A DNA stretch of 51,820 nucleotides. Source: Methanothrix harundinacea. Its GTDB lineage: Archaea > Halobacteriota > Methanosarcinia > Methanotrichales > Methanotrichaceae. Of the stretch, positions 8,202-19,630 are shown in pieces (within the stretch, counting starts at the first letter, position 1; each line of letters opens with the position of its first letter). Location: positions 1 through 51,820 of the forward strand of contig LGFT01000021.1 in NCBI GenBank assembly GCA_001509375.1, read 5' to 3'. Both the position numbers and the translations under genes were made by a program. The notes under the pieces were generated by a model that saw nothing but the letters and a program-made list of their open reading frames with translations, was not told the origin of the DNA and did no database searches.

Positions 8202-8734
8202 GTGAGGTTCTACCTGGAGAGCACCCCGGAGGGTGACGCGACGATCTCCTCCCGAACGGCCATCGGGAAGAACCATCCCGCCAGCAACCTCTGCGAGCTG
8301 GCCGGGGGCGTGAACATCGCAGCAGGACACCTCCCCCTCTACGAGGGATACCGACGATGAGTACGGGGAGATCGAGACCGAATGGGTCCTGGAGCAGAAC
8401 CCGGAGATGATCGTGGGCCGTGTGATGGGTGCTGGGGTCAGGCCCTACGAGAATGAGTACGGGTCGCTTCTGAGGGCCTATCTCGACGAGATTGTCGGGC
8501 TTCCCGGATTCGACAGGACCGACGCCGTGAAGAACGGCCGCGTTTACATCATCACCAACGATCACGCCGTCACGCCCAACTACCCCTCAGCCCTGGTGCT
8601 CCTGGCAAAGTGGTTCTACCCCGAGACCTTCGGACATGGACCCGATCGAGGCCCACAAAGAGTACCTGGAGATGATGGGGCTCGCCCCGGAGACGGCTGA
8701 TAAGAATACGTTCTTCTCTCCTGAGGTGGCCTGA
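8202..8734 (+). pseudogene. Decayed metal-chelate ABC substrate-binding protein (C-terminal half)
   Basis: Three pieces in different frames read as the second half of a FecB/BtuF-type binding protein. They are 8202-8358 (ends EGYRR then stop; contains LAGGVNIAAGHLP), about 8356-8633 (IETEWVLEQNPEMIVG through KNGRVYIITND and WFYPETF), and about 8633-8734 (DMDPIEAHKEYLEMMGL to a stop). The N-terminal half is absent, cut off just beside the zinc-operon promoter. The pieces align in order with the C-terminal half of the intact neighbour at 8877-10226 (VKNGDVYL, AIHQEYLSRFLGL), so this looks like a decayed tandem paralogue. Confidence 0.8.
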
Positions 8735-8799
8735 GATCGCGCCGCCTCAAATTTGTTTTTTTTGGGAGCCCTGACAATACTAAATTTGATAATAATTGC

Positions 8800-8819
8800 A
8801 ATAGATAAGATTATCTATT
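8800..8819. promoter_or_regulatory. Palindrome upstream of the dockerin-FecB gene
   Basis: AATAGATAA-GA-TTATCTATT is a perfect 9-base inverted repeat with a 2-base centre, 57 bases before the chosen start. The surrounding 100 bases are AT-rich and unlike the genes. It could be an operator for an iron- or other metal-responsive regulator. Confidence 0.4.
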
Positions 8820-8876
8820 TTGATGATACTACGAGTGGTTACTTGATATGTTATTCATCTGAAAATGGGTGATCGA

Positions 8877-10226
8877 ATGAGAGAAGCGATCTTGGCATTG
8901 CTGACCCTGGCGCTGGCGATCATGCCTGCATTCGCCACGTTGGGCGTCTTCGGAAACGCCGACATGGACAACACCATAGACGAGCTGGACGTCGAATACG
9001 TCCGGGGCGTGATTGACGGAACAAACGACCCCACCAACCTCGCCGATGCCAACCAGGACGGCGAGATCGACGAGAACGACATAGTTCAGATCGGAATGAT
9101 CATCGAAGGAAAGGAGACGGAGCTTAGCATCCTGGACGGCAACGGCGAGCCGGTGACGGTCCACAAGCCTGTAGAGAGGATCGTGGTCGAGTACCTGGAC
9201 AACGCGGAGCTGGTAAGCATACTCAACGCCTCGGATAAGGTGGTCGGGATCGATTACGCCGTGGCCAAGAGCGAGTTTCAGTTCCCGGATCTGAGCAAGA
9301 GGGCGAACATCGGCCAGATGAACGAACCGGACTACGAGGCGGTCCTGAGCACAAACCCGGACCTTCTTCTGACCTTCTCTCCCCTCAACACCCAGATCAA
9401 GGCTGACAACCTCCCAGGGGTGGACGTGGTCTTCTTGGGTCTCTACTACCCGGACCTTTCCGATCCCAAAAGCTCGAAGTTCACCGACGGGGTGAGAAAG
9501 CTCGGCTACATACTGGATGAAGAGGAGAGGGCCGAGGAGTACCTGACCTGGCGGCTGGGCTGGATTGAAGAGATCAGCTCCCAGGGAAAGAGCGTTTCTG
9601 TGGAGGATCGACCAAAGGTTCTGATCTGTGCTTACCCCTACGCTCACCTGGACACCGGCACCTTCCGAACATATTCTTTAATCGACACCCTCACCCAGAT
9701 GGCGATGCTCACCGGATCCAGGGTCATGGCTGAAGACTTGCCCGAGTTTCTCGGATCGTCCTACAGGATCGACGTCGATCCCGAATGGGTGATTGAGCAG
9801 GACCCAGACATCATCCTTCTTCACCTGGTGGCTCACACCTATAGCGGGATGTCCCTGGATCCGGCCAACGGCTATGATGCCGACGACCCGACGGATATTG
9901 AGGCGGCGAGAGAAGCATTCACCAGCCGCCTGGAGCTGGCTGGCATGACGGCGGTGAAGAACGGTGACGTCTACCTTGAGTGTGGAAGCTTCAGAAATGA
10001 TGCGTCAGGCGGCCTCATCGGCGCGGCTTACATGGCAAAGCTATTCATGCCGGAGACCTTTGCGAATCTGGATCCTGAGGCGATTCATCAGGAGTACCTG
10101 AGCAGGTTTTTGGGACTGGATTACGATCTCAATGAACACGGGATATTCCTCTATCCACCGATAGTGAAAGGCGAAGGCCAGCTGGCAGGAGTTCCTGACC
10201 AATATTACGAGAGCGTTGCTGCCTGA
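8877..10226 (+). CDS. Exported FecB/BtuF-type binding protein with dockerin-like Ca2+ repeats
   Basis: A 449-residue protein starting at the ATG at 8877, with GGTGAT just upstream; an in-frame ATG at 8865 adds four residues. A signal peptide (about 1-20, ending FATLG) is followed by a dockerin-like pair of EF-hand loops: NADMDNTIDELD and DANQDGEIDENDIVQIG. From about residue 80 comes the bilobed metal-chelate binding fold of the FecB/BtuF type (VERIVVEYLDNAELV, TNPDLLLTF, DPEWVIEQDPDIILLH, VKNGDVYLE). It should capture iron chelate, cobamide or a similar ligand outside the cell. No permease or ATPase gene is adjacent, so its transporter is elsewhere or the protein acts at the surface through its dockerin segment. 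Confidence 0.82.
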   Translation: MREAILALLTLALAIMPAFATLGVFGNADMDNTIDELDVEYVRGVIDGTNDPTNLADANQDGEIDENDIVQIGMIIEGKETELSILDGNGEPVTVHKPVERIVVEYLDNAELVSILNASDKVVGIDYAVAKSEFQFPDLSKRANIGQMNEPDYEAVLSTNPDLLLTFSPLNTQIKADNLPGVDVVFLGLYYPDLSDPKSSKFTDGVRKLGYILDEEERAEEYLTWRLGWIEEISSQGKSVSVEDRPKVLICAYPYAHLDTGTFRTYSLIDTLTQMAMLTGSRVMAEDLPEFLGSSYRIDVDPEWVIEQDPDIILLHLVAHTYSGMSLDPANGYDADDPTDIEAAREAFTSRLELAGMTAVKNGDVYLECGSFRNDASGGLIGAAYMAKLFMPETFANLDPEAIHQEYLSRFLGLDYDLNEHGIFLYPPIVKGEGQLAGVPDQYYESVAA

Positions 10227-10229
10227 TAT

Positions 10230-10275
10230 TGTCAAGGCGGGCCGCTTGATGTCGGCCACTCGACAAATTTTTTGG
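10230..10275 (+). terminator. Likely transcription terminator of the binding-protein gene
   Basis: It begins four bases after the stop. An outer TGTC/GACA stem (10230-10233, 10262-10265) encloses GGCCG/CGGCC (10240-10244, 10253-10257), followed by AAATTTTTTGG. The T run is the part archaeal RNA polymerase would need. Confidence 0.5.
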
Positions 10276-10494
10276 CTCCTCGCTGATTTGTGTGGGTGGA
10301 TTTAAGTGATCTCGAATCTTGTGGCCTGGTCTTTATAACTTCATGACTGCAGGGAATTGGGTTGATCACGAGATGTATCGCTACCTTCTGACTCAGGAAC
10401 GGAATTCATGGCAGGTGTTTGCATGATCGAGTCCACTTATCGCTATCCCGAAGTTACCCACACGGAATAGCGAAGAGCCAAAAAAGAGGTGAAA
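10276..10494. other. Non-coding gap between convergent genes
   Basis: Together with the two flanking terminators this is a roughly 300-base stretch between the binding-protein gene (plus) and cdc48 (minus). I see no credible reading frame, tRNA or repeat in it. Confidence 0.5.
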
Positions 10495-10522
10495 CGAAGG
10501 CCGGTTTGATTGCCGGCCTTCG
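10495..10522 (-). terminator. Terminator hairpin after cdc48
   Basis: A perfect 10-base stem, CGAAGGCCGG (10495-10504) and CCGGCCTTCG (10513-10522), with an 8-base loop, lies 10 bases past the cdc48 stop. On the minus strand it is followed by CTCTTTTTTGG, giving a hairpin-plus-T-run terminator. Confidence 0.6.
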
Positions 10523-10531
10523 TCGCCCGCC

Positions 10532-13072
<2,541 letters not shown>

Positions 13073-13145
13073 AGCCTCGGGTGGGATTTGAACCCACGGC
13101 CTCGTCCTTACCAAGGACGCGCTATGCCAGCTAAGCCACCGAGGC
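13073..13145 (-). tRNA. tRNA-Thr (anticodon GGT)
   Basis: The minus strand folds as a full cloverleaf. The acceptor arm GCCTCGG/CCGAGGC has seven perfect pairs, the anticodon stem is CGTCC/GGACG with loop TTGGTAA (anticodon GGT, reads ACC and ACU), and the T arm is GTGGG/CCCAC with loop TTCAAAT. The discriminator is T and no CCA is encoded. No intron is present. Confidence 0.95.
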
Positions 13146-13380
13146 ACGAAAAGGTGCGATTGCCTCCTCCGTGTTTCCTGTTTTTGAACCTTTCGGTCAA
13201 TCGTCAATCGACAACGTTCCTGGAGAGCCGCTGATAGACGGCATAATTCAGCATATCGAGAGCGATGGGCAGCAAGCTTTCTGATAGGAGCGGATACCCT
13301 GATGGAATTGCGAACTATAGTGAGGCAGGCGACCTTTACGACAGAAGGGTTATTATCCGATCAGCCTTAAAACCGGGATC

Positions 13381-14136
13381 GTGTCACCCAAGCTCCAGAA
13401 AGGCGAAGAGCTGATCAAGGGCCTTCGGCCTCACCCTCTGGCCTTCTACCGGCTCTATGGGATCTGGGTCTACATCGCCCTGGTGGGAGTCTACTTCTCC
13501 TCAAGTCCCAGTATTGAGATACTGGAGATGGGCCCCGAGACCTCGGCCCGGGTCCTCTGGTGGCTCTCCATCCTCGTGCCGGCGGTCCTGATCGCTCTCT
13601 TTCGGATCAACTGGAGGTGGCTCGTCGCCCTGGCGATCCCGGCCCTTCTAGCCTTCTACTTGCCGGGCCAGCTGGAGTACACGGCATTCCTGGAGAAGTG
13701 GGGCCTTCTCTGGCTTTCCGACCAGAACCACATCTTGACGGCCTTCGGCGTCCTGGGGATCCTGGGTACGGAGGAGCATCGGAGGTCTCACCGGTACTAC
13801 ATCACCAACTGGAGGCTGATCATGGAGTCGGGACACCTGGGGGTCCATCGGAGGACCCTCCTCTACAAGAATATAAACGACCTGGTGGTCGAGCAGTCCT
13901 TCGCGGGAAAGATCTTCAACTTCGGGACGATCATCCCCATAACCGCCTCTGGCCTCGGCCTCGGCGACGACTTCAGCATGGCGGGGGCAGCCGTGGGGAC
14001 GAGAGCCATGATCGGAGCCGGGGGCGGCAAGACCGTATCGACACCCCGGGGGAGGTCCCACCACCTTCTCGAGGGGGTCGGCCGTCCCGAGCAGGTTCAC
14101 GACCTGATAATATCCCTGATGCACAGCCAGAGTTGA
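13381..14136 (+). CDS. PH-domain (bPH2/YdbS-like) membrane protein
   Basis: A 251-residue protein from a GTG at 13381. It has two or three membrane helices in the N-terminal half (around LYGIWVYIALVGVYF, VLWWLSILVPAVLIALF and LVALAIPALLAFYLPG) and then a cytoplasmic bacterial-type pleckstrin-homology domain (HRRSHRYYITNWRLIME ... LLYKNINDLVVEQSFAGKIFNFGTI). The glycine-rich tail (around 215-235) is low complexity. This family is common in archaea; its role, perhaps at the membrane surface, is not established. It stands alone, convergent with the glycosyltransferase gene. Confidence 0.7.
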   Translation: MSPKLQKGEELIKGLRPHPLAFYRLYGIWVYIALVGVYFSSSPSIEILEMGPETSARVLWWLSILVPAVLIALFRINWRWLVALAIPALLAFYLPGQLEYTAFLEKWGLLWLSDQNHILTAFGVLGILGTEEHRRSHRYYITNWRLIMESGHLGVHRRTLLYKNINDLVVEQSFAGKIFNFGTIIPITASGLGLGDDFSMAGAAVGTRAMIGAGGGKTVSTPRGRSHHLLEGVGRPEQVHDLIISLMHSQS

Positions 14137-14177
14137 AAAACGGGGGGGGAAGAATATTTGTCTTCGCCCCATCTGGT

Positions 14178-15341
14178 TCATTTCTTCTCCAATATCCTGC
14201 TGTAGACCTCTTCTGTCTCTCGAGCGATCTCGTCCCAGGTGAACTCCCGTTCGAGCCGCTCCCTCCCGGCCCGGCCGAGCTTCTCCATCTCCTCGGGGTT
14301 GTCTAGGAGCCTGTTTATGCACCAGGCTATCGACTCTGGCTGGATGTAGGCGAGGAGGCCGTCCTCGAAGTTCTTGATTATGCTGATGGCGTCGGTGGCG
14401 ACTACAGGCTTTCCCGCGTCCCACCCCTCCAGGACCACGATCCCGAAGGGCTCGTTTCTGCTGGGAAGACAGATCATGTCACAGGCGTTCATCCACTCCT
14501 CTTTAACGTTTCCGGGGGTGTATCCAAGAAAGATGCAGGATCCATCGACGCCCAGCTCTCGGGCCCTCCCTTCGCAGATCGGCTTCATACCTCCGTCACC
14601 GATGAAGACGAACTTTGCGTCCCAATGGCGGGAGAGGATGTGGGGGACAGCCTCCACCAGGATGCAGGGGCCTTTCTGGTAGTTCATCCTGCCGCAGAAA
14701 AGAACCACTGGGGCGAGGGGATGGATGCCATACCTCTCCTTTACCCGTCCCGGATCGACGGACCTCCTGAAGCTTCCGATGATGAGGCCGTTGGGGATGA
14801 TCTCGATCTTCTCGGCGGGGATCTGGTAGAGCATCATCAGCTCGTCCTTCATCCTCTGGGTGGTGGTGATCGCCATCGCCGACTCGTATCCTGCGAGCCA
14901 TTCTCGATGGGAGATCTCCCTCGGCACGCCTTCATAGCTGAAGTTGTTCCCGTTCCTTCCCCATTCGGTGCTGTGGAGGGTGATCACGTAGGGGATGCCG
15001 TAGGTGGCCCTTATTTTGTTGAGGGCGTTGACCGGATGCCAGTCGTGGCCGTGCAAGAGGTCAAAGTTGCCGAAGAGCTTCTGAACGTGCCCGAACCGAT
15101 CGAAGATGGCATCACACATCCGGTCCATCTGGGCAAGTATGTCTCCAGAGTGGTCGAAGTCCACCCTCTGGTAGTGAACCCCGTTGATCTCGTCGTAGGA
15201 GCCGAAGTCCCCCCGAGGGGTGAAGACGTGCACCTCGACCCCCCTCCTGGCGAGGGCTTCGGAGAGTTCTGAGACGTGAGGGGCTACGCCCCCGACCTTT
15301 GTGGAATAAAGGCTCTCCCATGATAGCATCCCTATTCGCAT
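14178..15341 (-). CDS. GT4-family glycosyltransferase (glycogen synthase-like)
   Basis: A 387-residue enzyme. The ATG at 15341 (MRIGMLSWESLYSTKVGG) is preceded by GGTGG; the frame extends eight codons further without a ribosome site. The N-terminal lobe has KVGGVAPHVSELSEALARRG (nucleotide-sugar glycine loop) and HGHDWHPVNAL; the C-terminal lobe has VVLFCGRMNYQKGP and the GT4 EX7E motif in PSRNEPFGIVVLEGWDAGKP. It transfers a sugar from a nucleotide donor, plausibly in storage glucan synthesis given its neighbours. A 244-base gap separates it from galT, so it may have its own promoter. Confidence 0.85.
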   Translation of the reverse strand: MRIGMLSWESLYSTKVGGVAPHVSELSEALARRGVEVHVFTPRGDFGSYDEINGVHYQRVDFDHSGDILAQMDRMCDAIFDRFGHVQKLFGNFDLLHGHDWHPVNALNKIRATYGIPYVITLHSTEWGRNGNNFSYEGVPREISHREWLAGYESAMAITTTQRMKDELMMLYQIPAEKIEIIPNGLIIGSFRRSVDPGRVKERYGIHPLAPVVLFCGRMNYQKGPCILVEAVPHILSRHWDAKFVFIGDGGMKPICEGRARELGVDGSCIFLGYTPGNVKEEWMNACDMICLPSRNEPFGIVVLEGWDAGKPVVATDAISIIKNFEDGLLAYIQPESIAWCINRLLDNPEEMEKLGRAGRERLEREFTWDEIARETEEVYSRILEKK

Positions 15342-15585
15342 TTCATCCACCACATCATGATCCAATCGCTTTTTGTCAATTTCGCAATTCCCGGGTTTCG
15401 ATACGTTTTATTCACCAGTTTTTGTTATAATTTGTTATGCTATCGTCTCATTAACCTTTCGGTTTTCGCCGGCGCTCTTCGAAGTCCTGATGAAATGTGA
15501 TGCGGGACATCAAATGATCATTTAAAGAGCATTGGCATCAACGCCAGACCCCGAAGTACAGCGGACAAAAAAAACTGCGATTTCA

Positions 15586-16539
15586 TCAGACCTCCCGAAG
15601 CTGTCGGGCGGCTTCCTCGGGCGGCACAGTGTTGATGAAGATCCCCGTGTTCTTCTCAAAGCCCGCCATGATCGATATCGCTGGCTGGATCTTGATGTTG
15701 ATATGGTAGCGGCGGTCGGGAAGCTGGCGGATCATGTAATTGTAGGGAGGTCCGGAGAGGAGCTGATCGAGCCTTCTGAGCGCCTCGCCGAGAACCTCGG
15801 CCAGGCCTCTGGAGTCGATGCCTCCCAAGTCTGAGACGTGATCCTTTGGAAGAATCCACGTCTCATAGGGCACCATGGAACTGAAGGGGGCGATGAGCAC
15901 GAACTTTTCGTTCTCAAAGATGAGCCTCTCTGTGGAAGCCTCCCGTTCGACGAAGCTGCAGTAGGGGCATCGGGGGGCAGAGGTTATGGCATCCATCTCC
16001 ACCTTCAGCGCCGGGGGGACGACGGGAAGGGCGATGAGCTGAGAGTGGGTGTGGCTGAGGGATGCCCCCGCCACCCGCCCCCAGTTCTTGAAGACCGATA
16101 CGTACTCGACACCTGACTCGGAGATGCGACGAATGTAGCGATCTCTATAGACCGAGACGAGCCTATGGAGATCCCGGCGGCTGAAGCTGGATGGGTTGCC
16201 CTCGTGATCAGGGGACTCGACGATCACCTCGTGATAGCCGCGGGCGAAGTCCGCTACCCACTCCTTCGTAGGTGTTCCGGGGCTCGGTGTCGCGGCCGGG
16301 TAGAGGTTTGGAAAGGACCGAGCCCACCAGCCTTTGACCCTCTCTTCACCGTCGGCAAAGACGCCGTCGTCGGTGTAGACGGCGACCGCCGGAGGGGTGC
16401 GATCCTCGTTTCCGGGACAGAAGGGGCAGGTCTTCGGGTTGGACCGTTCCACGGTACCGCCGTGCTTGAAGTCGGAGGGCCTCTTCCCCCTCTCGGCGGC
16501 GATGATGGTGTACTCGTCGAGGAAGTAGTGGCGCCTCAT
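15586..16539 (-). CDS. galT: Galactose-1-phosphate uridylyltransferase-like protein
   Basis: A 317-residue protein of the GalT branch of the HIT superfamily. It has zinc pairs CPFCPGNEDRTPP near residue 40 and CPYCSF near residue 195, and the active-site histidine motif SHTHSQLIALP. The second half repeats the fold (PYETWILPKDHVSDL). The ATG at 16539 overlaps the stop of the upstream glycosyltransferase (ATGA). GalT exchanges UMP between UDP-glucose and hexose phosphate. Related archaeal enzymes may handle other nucleotide sugars, so supplying or recycling the donor for the adjacent glycosyltransferases is the likely job (inference). Confidence 0.85.
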   Translation of the reverse strand: MRRHYFLDEYTIIAAERGKRPSDFKHGGTVERSNPKTCPFCPGNEDRTPPAVAVYTDDGVFADGEERVKGWWARSFPNLYPAATPSPGTPTKEWVADFARGYHEVIVESPDHEGNPSSFSRRDLHRLVSVYRDRYIRRISESGVEYVSVFKNWGRVAGASLSHTHSQLIALPVVPPALKVEMDAITSAPRCPYCSFVEREASTERLIFENEKFVLIAPFSSMVPYETWILPKDHVSDLGGIDSRGLAEVLGEALRRLDQLLSGPPYNYMIRQLPDRRYHINIKIQPAISIMAGFEKNTGIFINTVPPEEAARQLREV

Positions 16540-17762
16540 CTCCGGGATGAGATCACCTTCTCGTAGATATCCAGGGTCTCTTTGGCGGCCCGGGGCCAGT
16601 TGAAGAGATCGAGGCACTTGGCCCTTCCGTTCTTGCCCCACTCCCTCCTCCTCTCAGGTTCCTCCAGAATCAGGTTTATGCCCCAGGCGATGTCCCCTGG
16701 GTCGTGGGGGTTGACGTGAACTCCAGTGGGTCGCTCTGAGGAGGGGTTGTCCACGATCTCCCGGAGGCCAGAGATCCCGCTGGCCCCGACGACTGCAGGC
16801 TTCTCCATGGCGGCGGCCTCTACCCCCACGATCCCGAATGGCTCGTAGAAGCTCGGAAAGACGCATAGGTCGGCGAGGGCGTAGTGGTGGATCTTAGAGT
16901 CCAGATCCAAGAAGTCCGTGACGACCTTCACCGATTCGCCCAGGGGCTCGGCCATCGCCATCACCTGATCTTCGAGGGTTCCCTTGCCGACGACGAGAAG
17001 CTTCGCCCTCGGATGCTCCGCCAGGACCTTCGACATCGCCTCTAGGAGGGGGATCACACCCTTGACTGCCTCGAGCCTCCCGACGAAGAGGATCACCTCA
17101 TCCCCTTCCTTTATGCCGTACTTTTCCCGAAGCTCCTCAATCTTCTTCGGCTTGACCTTCGAGGGGCTGAAGACGTCCGTCTCGACTCCGTGGTAGCATA
17201 CCTCGATCTTATCTTTGGGGATGCCGAGGCTTGCGAGCTGCTCTTTCATCGCCAAAGATACAGTGATTATCCCGTCAGCCAGGCATGCCCCTTTTATCTC
17301 CATCTCGACGATCTGCTGATTTGGGGCGGTCTCCCTTCCCACCTCGAGGCTGTGGACATGGTAGATCAGGGGGAGGTCCTCGCTCCTCTTCGCCGCCATG
17401 GCGCCGGGAAGGCCGAGCCAGTCGTGGGCTACACAGAGGTCAAAGGGGCCGTTATCCCTCAAAGAGGCTGCAGCAAGCTGGTTGTAGCTCATGAGGTCGA
17501 ACAGGAAATTGACGCCTTCTCCCCAGGCATGGGTTCGGGCGGAGAGGAAGGGCTCCCATCCGTCTCTCATGGGCAGGGCCGCCTCCCTGAATATGGATAT
17601 CCCGCGCCTCGTCTGCCTTCTCTTCAGTTCTCCGTCGCCCAAGGTGAAGACGAATATCTTTTGGCCAAGGGCTGCCAGCTCTCTCGATATGTAATCGGCG
17701 TAGACGCCGAGACCCCCGAAGATCCGAGGGGGGAACTCCAGGCTGAAGTAAGCTATCAACAT
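16536..17762 (-). CDS. GT4/GT5-type glycosyltransferase (glycogen/starch synthase-like)
   Basis: A 408-residue enzyme starting at the ATG at 17762, two bases after the stop of the GT3-like gene, with GGTGG upstream. The N-terminal lobe begins MLIAYFSLEFPPRIFGGLGVYA; the donor-binding lobe has ILFVGRLEAVKGV and the EX7E motif in PSFYEPFGIVGVEAAAMEKP. AHDWLGLPGA is the acceptor-side motif typical of glycogen synthase-like GT4/GT5 proteins. It lies between the GT3-like and GalT genes with overlaps on both sides, a single transcription unit. Confidence 0.87.
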   Translation of the reverse strand: MLIAYFSLEFPPRIFGGLGVYADYISRELAALGQKIFVFTLGDGELKRRQTRRGISIFREAALPMRDGWEPFLSARTHAWGEGVNFLFDLMSYNQLAAASLRDNGPFDLCVAHDWLGLPGAMAAKRSEDLPLIYHVHSLEVGRETAPNQQIVEMEIKGACLADGIITVSLAMKEQLASLGIPKDKIEVCYHGVETDVFSPSKVKPKKIEELREKYGIKEGDEVILFVGRLEAVKGVIPLLEAMSKVLAEHPRAKLLVVGKGTLEDQVMAMAEPLGESVKVVTDFLDLDSKIHHYALADLCVFPSFYEPFGIVGVEAAAMEKPAVVGASGISGLREIVDNPSSERPTGVHVNPHDPGDIAWGINLILEEPERRREWGKNGRAKCLDLFNWPRAAKETLDIYEKVISSRR

Positions 17763-17764
17763 AA

Positions 17765-19609
17765 TCAATCGCCACCATCTTCAAAACCTATGGTCTCCGG
17801 GGGCATGCACTTGTCCAGCTCCGAGCTCACCATGAGGTTTTTGTAGTACTCCAGGACCGGCACAGTCCAGTTCATCAGCTTCGCCAGGGCAAAGGATTCC
17901 TCGCAGAGGAGCCGGTACTTGACCTGGTCTTCGAGGTAGGTCCAGGTGAAGTAGTCGAGGGCGAGGGCGTAGTCGAGGATCATCTCCTGGTGGGTGGCCT
18001 CGATGTTGTCAACCACGACGACACCTCCAAGGCCGGTCACCAGCCGTTCCACCTTCTTCAGGGCATCGCTGAAGCCGCAGGCCCGGCTCACTATGCTCGG
18101 CGTACCCTCCCGTCCCGCCTCAAGCCCCGTGAGGAGGAAGGGCTCGTACTGGGAGGGGAAGATCCCCGCGACGCATCCTGCCATGATCTCGTCTGCTCTC
18201 ATGTTGAGGCCCCCATCGTCGGGCCCGACCCACTGGGGATAAAGGACGGCCGATGCGTGCCTCTTGCCCGCGGCCAGGCTCCCAGCGTCTATCCCGAGAT
18301 CGTGGATCATGTTGTTGAGCCTGATCTCCTCGCCCACGGGGACCTCCGAGGGGAGGTTGATGGGAAAGGCGTCGGGGAGCTTGTCCTTTGGCTTCGACCC
18401 GTGGGATGTGATGAGGAGACATACCACCCTCATCTTCTCTGCGAACCTCTGCTCTAGCATGCGGTGTTTTATCAGGTGGTCCTGGAGGAGGAGGGAATCG
18501 AGGAGCTGGGGGTAGCCCTTGTTCTCAAGCTCGAGCCGGGATATGGTGAAGACGGGAAGGATGTCCTCGGGATCGATCACCTCTCCGCCGAAGACCTTGT
18601 GGAGGTTCTCAGATATGAACTTCTGAATCTTCTTTCTGCATAGGTTCTTCTTCTTCCAGTCGATGTAGTTGATGTCCAGGTCGATCCCGTTTCGAATGAC
18701 GATCCCGTTCAGGTTGTGAAAGAGCATCGCTTCGCGCATCGTCGAATCCCCAACGAAGGAGACGACGTCGGCGTGCCGTGCGAGGGACTCGAGGGTGGCC
18801 ATGCCGACGGGGACGTTCGGCTCCCATGCACCGTCGTTATGGGCGACCTTCTCCAGGGACCTATAGCCAGAAGACCTTCCCGGCACTGTGGCATGGAGGG
18901 TGGCCATCGTCCGAACGGGAACCCCGAGACACTTCAGCCTCGCCAGGGCGTAGAAGGTGGGAAACTCGTGGCAGTGGAGGGAGACTCTCATCTTCGGCAT
19001 CACCGACATGGCGAACTCCGAGATCGCCTCGTCCCCGTACTTCTTCGCCCTCTCCTCGCCGAGGGAGACGAGGTACCGGACGAACTGGGAGACGGCGTAG
19101 GAGAGGCCCAGGTAGTGGGTGAACTCCGCCCCGTAAGGGGCCCTCTCAAACGTCATCGAGTCGAGCCTCGAGATCTCCCAGGCCTCTGTCTTGATGGCGT
19201 TGGCGAGGGTCATCTTCTGGCCGTACCGATTCGCGATGATCGAGTCGTAGTAGGCGGTGTTGAAGAGGAGGTAGCCTATCGGATGCCCATCGACTTCGGT
19301 CTGGGCGGTAACGACGTCGATCCCCTCGGACTTGAGGTGGTCGAGGGCACCGGTGAGCTCGTCGTTCATACCGAGGGGGTCAAGGTTACTGACGTCGGTG
19401 ACCCTGGACTTGCCCTTGTTCCAGTCAGCCCCCTGGGTGGGGTAATAAGGGCCTGCCACTAGGATCTTGAGGTCGCACTCGATCTCCTTTTTTGCAGCGA
19501 GCTTTGCCAGCGTCCTCGCCTCGGCGTCGATGACATTCCATATCCCGCCCATCTTGTTGCAGACAGGACCGCCCTCTTCGCCCGCCAGAACTACCCAGCG
19601 CTTTATCAT
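17765..19609 (-). CDS. GT3-like glycogen synthase (eukaryote-type family)
   Basis: A 614-residue protein. The start is the ATG at 19609, with AGGAG ten bases upstream; a TTG at 19618 is an alternative. The N-terminus MIKRWVVLAGEEGGPVCNKMGGIW parallels the GSY family substrate loop. HCHEFPTFYALARL and TMATLHATVPGRSSGYRSLEKV match the acceptor-binding HEW and THAT-LGR segments of eukaryotic-type glycogen synthase. The C-terminal lobe has IFPSQYEPFLLTGLEAGREG. GT3 enzymes are usually near 650-700 residues. Having a GT3 and two GT4 genes together suggests separate initiation, elongation or branching roles, which the sequence alone does not prove. Confidence 0.8.
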   Translation of the reverse strand: MIKRWVVLAGEEGGPVCNKMGGIWNVIDAEARTLAKLAAKKEIECDLKILVAGPYYPTQGADWNKGKSRVTDVSNLDPLGMNDELTGALDHLKSEGIDVVTAQTEVDGHPIGYLLFNTAYYDSIIANRYGQKMTLANAIKTEAWEISRLDSMTFERAPYGAEFTHYLGLSYAVSQFVRYLVSLGEERAKKYGDEAISEFAMSVMPKMRVSLHCHEFPTFYALARLKCLGVPVRTMATLHATVPGRSSGYRSLEKVAHNDGAWEPNVPVGMATLESLARHADVVSFVGDSTMREAMLFHNLNGIVIRNGIDLDINYIDWKKKNLCRKKIQKFISENLHKVFGGEVIDPEDILPVFTISRLELENKGYPQLLDSLLLQDHLIKHRMLEQRFAEKMRVVCLLITSHGSKPKDKLPDAFPINLPSEVPVGEEIRLNNMIHDLGIDAGSLAAGKRHASAVLYPQWVGPDDGGLNMRADEIMAGCVAGIFPSQYEPFLLTGLEAGREGTPSIVSRACGFSDALKKVERLVTGLGGVVVVDNIEATHQEMILDYALALDYFTWTYLEDQVKYRLLCEESFALAKLMNWTVPVLEYYKNLMVSSELDKCMPPETIGFEDGGD

Positions 19610-19630
19610 GAAGATCAAACTCCTGCCGAT

